Assembly (NCBI GenBank): GCA_964612855.1
Contig: CAZTDR010000079.1
Location: 1-10,328 of the forward strand
Origin: DATIJJ01 sp964612855
GTDB taxonomy: Bacteria; Pseudomonadota; Gammaproteobacteria; DSM-16500
Direction: 5' to 3'
Length of the DNA stretch: 10,328 bases
Positions 1 to 7,136 of the stretch are shown here, one piece after another; the first letter of the stretch is position 1; every line of letters begins with the position of its first letter. The position numbers and the translations under genes were made by a program. The notes beneath the pieces were generated by a model that was given only the letters and a program-made list of their open reading frames with translations, was not told where the DNA came from and ran no database searches.

Positions 1-53
1 TGGGGGACATTTTTGTTTTGGCGACGAGGGGACATTTTCCCTTTGGTGTCACA
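1..53. mobile_element. Probable IS21-family terminal region (partial)
   Basis: The box GGGGACATTTTT (3-14) recurs as GGGGACATTTTC (28-39). Both boxes are followed by a TTTGG or TTTTGG stretch, and the segment closes with TGTCACA at 47-53. Repeated copies of GGGGACATTTT near the end are typical of IS21-type elements, where they are transposase-binding sites. No transposase gene is inside the window, so the body of the element would lie to the left. The assignment rests on remembered end structure only, and the exact outer boundary is uncertain. Confidence 0.5.
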
Positions 54-190
54 AAAGTTGGAAATAAGTGTGGTACCAACGGGCGATTTCACCAAAGTTT
101 AAAAACCGATCACTTTCCTTAAATATCTGGTACTTAGCGCAAAAGAGACTGGCATTTTAACCACATGCCATCACAAAACGAGAATGCATC

Positions 191-1016
191 ATGCTTAGAA
201 ACAGTATAGAAGTAGCTATTTTAAAATCTGCAGCTGATAAAATTATTAAAGATATAGATAATATCCGCAAATATTTTCTTACAGGTCATGCTTTCTCTTT
301 TTACCAATTATTAGTGGGGCCTGTCGTTCAGATGAAATTATTTCCAGACATTACCTCATTGGACCAAGATGTGAAAGATAGAAATGCATCGTTTATTGAA
401 GAGCAATTAAAATTAATAGATGCATTTGCTACTCGAGCCAATTATTTATCTTCATTTTTTGAATTTTATGCTATAGTCCTTCAGATAATTATTTTGAATT
501 TTAACACGCCATCTTACCGCCATCTCAAGGTGTTTTTCAATCACAAAAACTTGAAATAGCCCTGCTATTCCTGCTTTTTTGTTCAATCAAAACACCTTGA
601 TCTGACAGTAATCTGTCATGTTAAAATCCAAAATAATTATCTGAAGAACTATATCTTTATCGCAAATCAAGTGTTTAGATATTTTGAAACAGATCAGTAT
701 GAAGAAATGTTGGAAAAAACTATCCAGTTATATGCCATTCCGTTTGACAAGGATAACTTTTTATTTGATCCGACAATAAAACCAATATTAATTAATTATG
801 TAAATTCGAGAAGGTACTTTGAATTTCAGCATAGTTCTCAATGGAATTACGACGTAACCCACACAGATAGCGTGACGACAACAGCGTATGTTTTCACTGT
901 TAAGGGGGAGGGGGTCTTTATCAACCCGAGTCGAAAATTATAGCTTCGCCGGAAGCAAGCGCGATGAATTCACCGTCTCCCTCAATTTAAATAAAGGACG
1001 ATTGGAGGAAATTTAG
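191..1016 (+). pseudogene. Unrecognised gene, split by a miniature element and frameshifted
   Basis: I do not recognise the family. An ATG at 191 opens about 95 plausible codons, rich in Leu, Ile and Phe, ending with the residues FEFYAI at 475. The frame then enters an inverted-repeat element and stops at 557-559 after about 28 element-derived codons. The same frame (positions 2 modulo 3) reopens beyond the element at 650 (YIFIANQVFRYFETDQYEE) and runs to a TAG at 941-943. In the next frame, 927-1016 reads RVENYSFAGSKRDEFTVS and onward to a TAG. This suggests a frameshift around the G-rich run at 904-914. The simplest reading is one ancestral gene of over 200 codons, first cut by the insertion and then decayed. 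There is no strong ribosome site before 191, no signal peptide and no recognised motif. Alternatively, the first part could still make a short truncated protein. Confidence 0.55.
472..653. mobile_element. MITE-like element with 37-nt terminal inverted repeats
   Basis: Arms at 472-508 and 617-653 are inverted copies that match at 34 of 37 positions. Each begins TATAGT, then C or T, then CTTCAGATAATTATTTTG. A second, perfect 12-bp inverted pair lies inside the first (TCAAGGTGTTTT at 525-536, its complement at 589-600). The element is about 174-182 bp and encodes nothing convincing. TA dinucleotides at both edges fit an IS630/Tc1-mariner type target, so a non-autonomous derivative of such an element is my best guess. 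The TATA edges are themselves palindromic, so the exact target duplication (2 to 4 bp) cannot be fixed. It sits inside a reading frame whose two halves flank it. Confidence 0.7.
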
Positions 1017-1144
1017 TGGATGTTTATTTGAGTTATATTCGTGATCAATTTGCTGCGGAAAGATTTTTTCAACAAGCGCAAAGCACAACTTTTTACGGAT
1101 CGTACAATAGATATAAAGATAAGCTGTCCGAAGAGAATTTTTAA
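1016..1144 (+). CDS. Small 42-codon reading frame, doubtful
   Basis: A GTG at 1016 follows GGAGG (1004-1008) at a 7-nt spacing. It overlaps the TAG of the preceding frame by one base (TAGTG), an arrangement typical of translational coupling. The 42 residues (MDVYLSYIRD at the start, KLSEENF at the end) are polar and aromatic, with no membrane segment or known motif. The frame lies at the tail of the decayed gene and shares the reading frame of its 650-943 part, so it may only be that gene's C-terminus after a second frameshift. Its stop lies 38 nt before the ankyrin gene start. I cannot tell a real small protein from a remnant. Confidence 0.35.
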   Translation: MDVYLSYIRDQFAAERFFQQAQSTTFYGSYNRYKDKLSEENF

Positions 1145-1182
1145 AAAATTAACCCCTTGTAGTTAAATAAGAAGATATTAAT

Positions 1183-4100
1183 ATGCAATCAAGAATAACT
1201 AATGGTGCACAACTTGCGATCCTGGAACATACTGTTGAGATGATGGCGCTTACATTGATAGAAGGCGCCGCGGCAAACCACGAGGAAGATAAGGTAGTTT
1301 ATTTACTGGAACAAATTGTTGCTGATACCCTGGATGAAAAAAATATACCAGCTGAATATCAAGAGGCTATTTTCCTTGTTCGAGAGCTACTGGCGCACCC
1401 TTTCGTGCAAAATCGGGCTTTAAGTAATCCAGATGTCATAAAATTTTTAGAATCCAATATGTCTCCTATGGATGCAATAATACTATTTCAGCGCCAGTTA
1501 TCAACGTCTCGGAAAGGTTTTGTACTGATTGAGATTATGCGTAACTGTAAGACTAATAATATAATGTTGCATGAGCAGACCGTTGAAACCTTCCTAGCGT
1601 GCTCTTCAATAGACGCTTTAAATGTAGCGCTGAGTTCCTCAAAACTATTATTTAACTCGAACCAACAAGGCATTATTAAGTCAGTGATTAAAACTGCAAT
1701 ATTTCAAGCTTATATCACGGGCCATTCTGTATATCGAGTAGATGGTAGGCAACCTATAGATGTCAATAATATCACTTATGAACCTATCGGTAAATTAGGA
1801 ATGTCTCAATATGATGTCCCTGGACGGAAAATTACTGCCGACGATGTGAAAGATGAAATCACAAAGATGGTTAATAATCGGATTGACAAATGGAAGGAAT
1901 TTATCAGACTAAAAAAAGAGTTTAAGATGCTGACCCATCCGGCGTTGAAAAAAGAACTGTGGGAGCTCACTTCTTCCACCAAGAATGCTGAGAACATGGT
2001 CACGCAAATGATAGCTTATGCCTTTGATCTTGCGAAAATGAAAGCACATGCTGTTGAATTAGTCGTTAAAATGAAAGCATGTGCGATTGAAAATATAAGT
2101 AATCTTTGCGCAGAAGGAGGGCTGACACCATTGCATATCGCAGTAGCCTATGGCTCAGAAGAACTGGTAGCGTGGTGCATTGATCGTGATATGGATGTCA
2201 ATGCGATTGTATACATGGACTATACCCCGGAAATTCGGCAAGGTATGACAGCTTTTACTATTGCAGCTTCTAAAACAAATCACTCGCGGCTTGAAAATTT
2301 ATTACATCTCCCAATTGCGCGGGAAAATGCACAGCAGAATTTTAGAGAACTTACTGTTGATAAACTTGAAACATTAGGACAATCCTGTTTAGAGGAACTA
2401 CGTACCTGTAATGCTACAATACATGACCTAAAAACAAATGCCTCTGGTTATACTCCTTTACATGTGGCGACAATCATTGATTCTCTTGATGATATGCGTT
2501 GGTGTTTGCAAAAAGATGATACTAGAAAGCTCAACATAGCAGATAATGATGGGAATACTCCTCTATTTTATGTAAAAACTGAAAGAGCTGTTAACCTCTT
2601 ATTATCTGCTGGTGCCTGCGTGGATATCCAAGCTAACGATATTTCGCTATTGCGTTACCTGATAGAAACCAAGTGTAGTATTGAAGTAATACGTATTGTA
2701 GTTCGTCGTAGTAAAAAAATTGGTCTTCAAGATCAGGAAAAGAACACACCATTATTTTATGCGGTCAAATCTAAATATACTGAAGCAGTGCAGTTATTAC
2801 TTAAATCTTATGATATTTTGCTCGATGTGGAAAAAGAAAAACAATTAGCAAAAGACTTGGGAGATCAGCGGGTAATAGCGTTATTTGATGCGCATTTAGC
2901 TAGACGACAATTTAGCAAACTAGCTATATCCGATTCTCAAGATAAAATACTCGCCTGTTTCGAAGGATTACAACCTTACCTTACTAACGATATGTTCCAT
3001 GAGCTCACAACCTCTGATGGATTGTCATTACTCCATATGGCAGCAATGGTTGTCCATCAAGGATGGGTAGAAAAATGTCTCAAAGCCGGAGTAGATAAGG
3101 ATATTCTGTGTAAAAATAATGGATCCACTCCGCTGATGTATCTTGCATATCGTCTTCCTCAAGATTCTATCGCAGCTCAATCGGTAACTAGATTGTTATT
3201 AACATCGGGAGCTGAGGTGAATCGTACTAATAATTCTGGTTACACAGCACTGCATTATGCAGTTTATTTTAAAAAACTATCTCTAATAAAAATCTTACTG
3301 AATTGTCCTGGTGTAAGAACAGATATTGCAATTACATCTAAAATAATCACCGGCATTTTCATTTTACCATTTGGTTCAACGGCGCAAACCATGGGTCCAA
3401 CTTCTTCTCACCCTGGTGTTCGCTATATTTTTGCAAAGAGGATAAAAGAGGAAAAACCATCTGATAAAATCTCGCTGCATGATTTAGCAGAACAGGGCAA
3501 TGTCGAAGAAATAAAAAAAATACTTAATAAAAATCCTGATAGCATACATACCACAGATCAAGATGGTAATACAGCTCTGCAAGTAGCCATCATGATGGAG
3601 CAGATGGATGCTGCCAAATTGCTTCTTCATCACAGCAAACCGCAGCAAAATCACAAAGGTGAGTCAGCTTATGATATAGCTGTTGCAACAGGTAAGCATG
3701 AGTTGATTACTCTTTTTGAAAAAGAACATCAAGCAGTTGAGAATATCAAAAAATTAAAATATACAAGCCGTATTGCTGAAATACAGCAATGCATTAATGA
3801 TATTCGTCCGGTTCTTAGCCAAACAATAATAAAGACTCTGAAAACAACAGACTGTCAGTCATCATTATTACACCTTGCAATAATTGCTGACGATTTGGAA
3901 ATGGTAAAACAGTGTTTTGCAATGGGAGCAGATAAAAATGTTCTAGATCGATTTAAAAGCACACCCTTGATGCGTTTAGCATGGAGTCGTCATCACAAAG
4001 ATCAGGATATAGTCTCCCTATTGCTTCAAGACAAGTCAGTCGATATAAATGCAGCGAATAGTTTGGGATTAACAACATTGCATTATGCTGTTGAGGAAAA

Positions 4101-6810
4101 AAATCTACCGCTGATACGGATGCTGCTTATTGCGGGAGCAAAAACAGATATTGAAAGTAAAAGTGATTGGCCAGATAAGAATCCATTAATTCCTGCTAAA
4201 TCGACTGCTTGCAGAAAAGATGAAAATCATCCTGGTATTTTATATCTTTTTGAGAAATATAAAACAAAATCTGTGGAAATAACCCATGATTTTAGCGAAC
4301 AAAAGTCAACAGAACTCCTTCTCTCCCGCAAACGCACTCTGCATGATTTAGCAGAAATAGGTGATGTGGAAGGAATACGAGAGATGCTTCGTGAAAATGC
4401 CGATGTCATACATAACGAAGATCAAAAAGGTAATACGGCTCTGCAAGTAGCCATCATGATGGAGCAGATGGATGCTGCCAAGTTGCTTCTTCATCACAGC
4501 AAACTGCAGAAAAATCAAAAAGGTGAATCAGCTTATGATATAGCTGTTGCAACAGGTAAGCAGGAACTTATTACTCTTTTTGAAAAAGAACACCAAGCAG
4601 TTGAGAATATCAAAAAATTAAATTATCAAAGCTCTATTAGTGCAATACTGCAATGCCTTACAGATATTCGTCCCGTTTTTAGTCAAACAATAATAAAGAC
4701 ACTGAAAACTACACGCTGTCAGTTATCATTATTACACCTTGCAATAATCACTGGCGATTTGGCAATGGTAGAGCAGTGTTTAACAATGGGAGCGGATAAA
4801 AATATCCAAGATGAATTTAAATCCACACCCTTGATGCTTTTGGCATGGTACCCTAGCAAAGGCCATAAAATTACTGAGAATATAGTCTCCCTATTGCTTC
4901 AAGATAAGCCAGCTGATATAAATACAGCAAATAATTGGGGATTAACAGCATTGCATTATGCTGTTCAGTACAAAAATCTACCGCTGATACGGATGCTACT
5001 TATTGCGGGAGCAAAAACAGATATTGAAAGTAAAAGCGATTGGCCAGATAAGAATCCATTAATTCCTGCTAAATCGGCTGCTTGCAGAAAAGATGAAACT
5101 CATCTTGGTATTTTATATCTCTTCGAAAAATATAAAATAAAATCTGCTGAAGTCACGAATGGCTCTGGTGGGAAAAAGTCCACTAATAATCTTGAGATGT
5201 CAGTAACAAACAGTAGTTCCATAAGTTCTACATCGCAAACATCATCCTATGCTTCATTTTTTCCTTCTATGCGGGACAGTTCGAATAACTTTAAATTGAC
5301 AGAGAAAAATCATGCAGAGGAAAAATTTTTCAGCAAACCTACTCTACATGAACTTGCTGAACAAGGTGATGTGGAAGGAATAAAGAGAATACTTATAGAA
5401 GATCCAGATGCTATACATAGCAAAGATAAATGGGGCAATACAGCTCTTCATGTAGCGATGATGATGGAACAGGTGGATACTGTTCAAGAGCTTGTTCTCC
5501 ATGGGGATAGTAACCCGCACCTGAATGATAAAGGTGAGTCAGCTTATGATATAGCTGTTGCAATGAAAAACCAGAAATTCACCGATTTTTTTACAAACGA
5601 ATGTCGCGCAGTTGAAGAGATTAAAAATTTAGAACCTAAAAACCTCATTGCTTACATGCCAAGTTGTTTTGCAGATATTCGCCCTTATCTTAGCCCAACA
5701 TTAGTGCGGACACTGAAAATCAATTATCACCAATTTTCATTGTTACATCTTGCAATGTACGCTGGTAATCTGGAAATGGTAAAAAAGTGCATAGAAATGG
5801 GAGCGGATAAAAATGGCAGAGATGAATTTAATAGAACACCTCTAATGCTTTTGGCATGTTGCCGTTTTTATGTAGGTCCTGAAGTAGTTGAAATCATAGT
5901 TAATTTATTATTCCAAGATAAAACTTTTAATATAAATGCAGTCGATAATAATGGGTTAACAGTATTACATTATGCCGTTTATAATAAAAAACTGGCTCTG
6001 GTGCGGATCTTGCTGGCTCGTGGTGCAGACAAAACTATCAAAAGCAAAGAGGATGTGAAAAACATGGATATAACTATTGTTGCTGGATCTACTGCTTATG
6101 ATCTAGCTAAGTATTCTTCCCATTACGGTATGTTATATCTTTTTGAAAAAAACAAGCAAATAGAAGAAAAGCCACAGTTCACTAGCTCTTTACACACTCT
6201 AGCAGAACACGGCAAGCTGAAAGAGATAGAGGGTATGCCTCTGGATCCAGATCAGGTAAATGCACAAGATATAGACGGTAACACACCTCTTCATTTGGCA
6301 GTCATGATGGAGCAAATTGAGGTAGTGCAATATTTGCTAGAGAGAGGTGATGTGGCGCTTGATTCAGTTAATAGTCAAGGCGTGACTCCTTATGAAATGG
6401 CATATTATACTAGTAATGTTCGCTTAAAAGGCTTATTTCCACAACTGGAGCATGTTAAGAATTTTCAAAATATCAAAGTAAGTGATGCCAAGGATAGCAT
6501 TAAAAATGCAATTGAAAATATTATGGATGAGCAAGAGGGTGCGAGAAATTTAGCCTGTCGGCTAGTTACAAAAGAGAAATGTACATTGCTTCATTGCGCT
6601 GTCATAGCCGAGGACATCGATACCATTCAATGGTGCATGACTATGGTAAAAGAAGGGAAAATCGATTTAAATGCAATAAATAATGCCAATCACACAGCAC
6701 GTAGCTATGCTTATGAGAATTCTGAAATATTCGTTTTATTACAGCCTAAAAAAATACTAGCAGATGTCGGGTATACAACTCCCTCATTACGTCTAAAAGC
6801 GACTAAATAA
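1183..6810 (+). CDS. Giant ankyrin-repeat protein, putative secreted effector
   Basis: This 1875-residue protein starts at ATG 1183, with a weak AAGAAG ribosome site 8 nt upstream. Residues 1 to ~310 are an all-helical-looking region with no ankyrin pattern and no motif I know. It includes a short duplication (KMKAHAVELV, then KMKACAIENI) near 287-307. Ankyrin units begin at ~312 (GLTPLHIAVAYG) and recur near 422, 457, 521, 611 and 686. From 765 to the end the protein is about four supermodules, starting at residues 765, 1053, 1388 and 1670 with LHDLAE, LHDLAE, LHELAE and LHTLAE. Each pairs an ankyrin segment with a recurring non-ankyrin helical spacer (DIRPxLSxT...LKT) and then further ankyrin units; the fourth is divergent and shortened. 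A Ser-rich linker fills 1326-1387. No signal peptide or membrane segment is visible. Ankyrin repeats bind proteins; in intracellular gammaproteobacteria, large ankyrin proteins are often type IV-secreted. Secretion and any enzymatic role here are inference. Confidence 0.96.
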   Translation: MQSRITNGAQLAILEHTVEMMALTLIEGAAANHEEDKVVYLLEQIVADTLDEKNIPAEYQEAIFLVRELLAHPFVQNRALSNPDVIKFLESNMSPMDAIILFQRQLSTSRKGFVLIEIMRNCKTNNIMLHEQTVETFLACSSIDALNVALSSSKLLFNSNQQGIIKSVIKTAIFQAYITGHSVYRVDGRQPIDVNNITYEPIGKLGMSQYDVPGRKITADDVKDEITKMVNNRIDKWKEFIRLKKEFKMLTHPALKKELWELTSSTKNAENMVTQMIAYAFDLAKMKAHAVELVVKMKACAIENISNLCAEGGLTPLHIAVAYGSEELVAWCIDRDMDVNAIVYMDYTPEIRQGMTAFTIAASKTNHSRLENLLHLPIARENAQQNFRELTVDKLETLGQSCLEELRTCNATIHDLKTNASGYTPLHVATIIDSLDDMRWCLQKDDTRKLNIADNDGNTPLFYVKTERAVNLLLSAGACVDIQANDISLLRYLIETKCSIEVIRIVVRRSKKIGLQDQEKNTPLFYAVKSKYTEAVQLLLKSYDILLDVEKEKQLAKDLGDQRVIALFDAHLARRQFSKLAISDSQDKILACFEGLQPYLTNDMFHELTTSDGLSLLHMAAMVVHQGWVEKCLKAGVDKDILCKNNGSTPLMYLAYRLPQDSIAAQSVTRLLLTSGAEVNRTNNSGYTALHYAVYFKKLSLIKILLNCPGVRTDIAITSKIITGIFILPFGSTAQTMGPTSSHPGVRYIFAKRIKEEKPSDKISLHDLAEQGNVEEIKKILNKNPDSIHTTDQDGNTALQVAIMMEQMDAAKLLLHHSKPQQNHKGESAYDIAVATGKHELITLFEKEHQAVENIKKLKYTSRIAEIQQCINDIRPVLSQTIIKTLKTTDCQSSLLHLAIIADDLEMVKQCFAMGADKNVLDRFKSTPLMRLAWSRHHKDQDIVSLLLQDKSVDINAANSLGLTTLHYAVEEKNLPLIRMLLIAGAKTDIESKSDWPDKNPLIPAKSTACRKDENHPGILYLFEKYKTKSVEITHDFSEQKSTELLLSRKRTLHDLAEIGDVEGIREMLRENADVIHNEDQKGNTALQVAIMMEQMDAAKLLLHHSKLQKNQKGESAYDIAVATGKQELITLFEKEHQAVENIKKLNYQSSISAILQCLTDIRPVFSQTIIKTLKTTRCQLSLLHLAIITGDLAMVEQCLTMGADKNIQDEFKSTPLMLLAWYPSKGHKITENIVSLLLQDKPADINTANNWGLTALHYAVQYKNLPLIRMLLIAGAKTDIESKSDWPDKNPLIPAKSAACRKDETHLGILYLFEKYKIKSAEVTNGSGGKKSTNNLEMSVTNSSSISSTSQTSSYASFFPSMRDSSNNFKLTEKNHAEEKFFSKPTLHELAEQGDVEGIKRILIEDPDAIHSKDKWGNTALHVAMMMEQVDTVQELVLHGDSNPHLNDKGESAYDIAVAMKNQKFTDFFTNECRAVEEIKNLEPKNLIAYMPSCFADIRPYLSPTLVRTLKINYHQFSLLHLAMYAGNLEMVKKCIEMGADKNGRDEFNRTPLMLLACCRFYVGPEVVEIIVNLLFQDKTFNINAVDNNGLTVLHYAVYNKKLALVRILLARGADKTIKSKEDVKNMDITIVAGSTAYDLAKYSSHYGMLYLFEKNKQIEEKPQFTSSLHTLAEHGKLKEIEGMPLDPDQVNAQDIDGNTPLHLAVMMEQIEVVQYLLERGDVALDSVNSQGVTPYEMAYYTSNVRLKGLFPQLEHVKNFQNIKVSDAKDSIKNAIENIMDEQEGARNLACRLVTKEKCTLLHCAVIAEDIDTIQWCMTMVKEGKIDLNAINNANHTARSYAYENSEIFVLLQPKKILADVGYTTPSLRLKATK
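3475..6810 (+). repeat. Tandem ~285-residue ankyrin supermodules (about four copies)
   Basis: The copies start at 3475, 4339, 5344 and 6190. The spacings are 864, 1005 and 846 nt; the second is longer because it contains the Ser-rich linker at 5158-5343. Copies 1 and 2 align without gaps at 3556-3757 versus 4420-4621, with 13 mismatches in 202 nt by hand count. They align again at 4101-4273 versus 4974-5146, with about 9 mismatches in 173 nt. Between these patches they diverge clearly, with a 9-nt length difference. Copy 3 is visibly related at protein level but more diverged. Copy 4 keeps the first ankyrin segment and a weak spacer. The second half of an older copy is recognisable at about 2920-3474 (GLQPYLT, SLLHMAAM, GSTPLMYLAY). 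Confidence 0.9.
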
Positions 6811-7136
6811 TTTCTTTTTTTAACGTCCGACGAATTTGTCCATAGATAAAACAATGCAAATTATCGGTTCTGTCGCAATTTTTAGCGCTAATAATAAAAA
6901 TTGCGACAGAACCCAAAATTGTACGTTGGTAAACAAAACATCGCTACGGTAATCGCAACCATTCAGAATGCGCGATTGGACGTTACAAACGTATCCTTGG
7001 AAATAAGCTTCATGGGCTTCGGTAACAGATAATTTGGCTCAATTCAGATGGTTTTTTAAATAAATTTATTTAACTATTCCTTAAGGTTGATCCGGTAAAA
7101 CTATACCTATAGGAAATACATTTAGAGGTGATTAAT
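6811..7136. other. Gene-free interval between the two large genes
   Basis: No convincing coding frame is present. A T-rich run follows the ankyrin stop (6812-6821), but I see no hairpin in front of it. The interval holds the IS6-like inverted repeat at 6866-6913 and an AT palindrome around 7057-7070. Near 7087-7113 there is a weak promoter-like pair, TTGATC and TATAGG separated by 15 bp, upstream of the next gene. A minus-strand frame at about 6915-7040 stays open but has no start or recognisable protein, and I do not call it. Confidence 0.6.
6866..6913. repeat. Perfect 19-bp inverted repeat resembling paired IS6-family ends
   Basis: GGTTCTGTCGCAATTTTTA at 6866-6884 is perfectly complementary to 6895-6913, leaving a 10-nt loop (GCGCTAATAA). 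The arm closely resembles IS6-family terminal repeats, which often start GGTTCTGTTGCAAA. Two outward-facing ends with almost nothing between them would be the scar of an internally deleted element. As RNA it would fold into a long hairpin 56 nt past the ankyrin stop. No U-tract follows on either strand, so I do not call it a terminator. Confidence 0.65.

Noticed and set aside
150..170. TGGCAT...ATGCCA inverted pair before the first gene as an operator
   Set aside because: Six-base arms with a 9-nt gap are common by chance in AT-rich DNA, and no promoter could be placed around them.
1488..4409. Minus-strand open frames at 1488-1673, 1806-2003 and 4227-4409
   Set aside because: They lie antisense inside the clear ankyrin coding sequence, are short and lack ribosome sites; they are shadows of the main gene.
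3475..6810. Regular repeats considered as a CRISPR or VNTR array
   Set aside because: The repeat period is hundreds of bases, in frame, and encodes ankyrin modules; there are no short repeats with unique spacers.
6915..7040. Minus-strand open frame reading AKLSVTEAHEAYFQGYVC and onward
   Set aside because: It begins right after a stop with no start codon or ribosome site and matches nothing I know; an old fragment is possible but unsupported.
7079..7092. CTTAAGGTTGATC resembling half of a PmrA/BasR regulatory box upstream of 7137
   Set aside because: Only one half-site is present, and the second half expected downstream (CCGGTAAAA) does not match; not enough to call.
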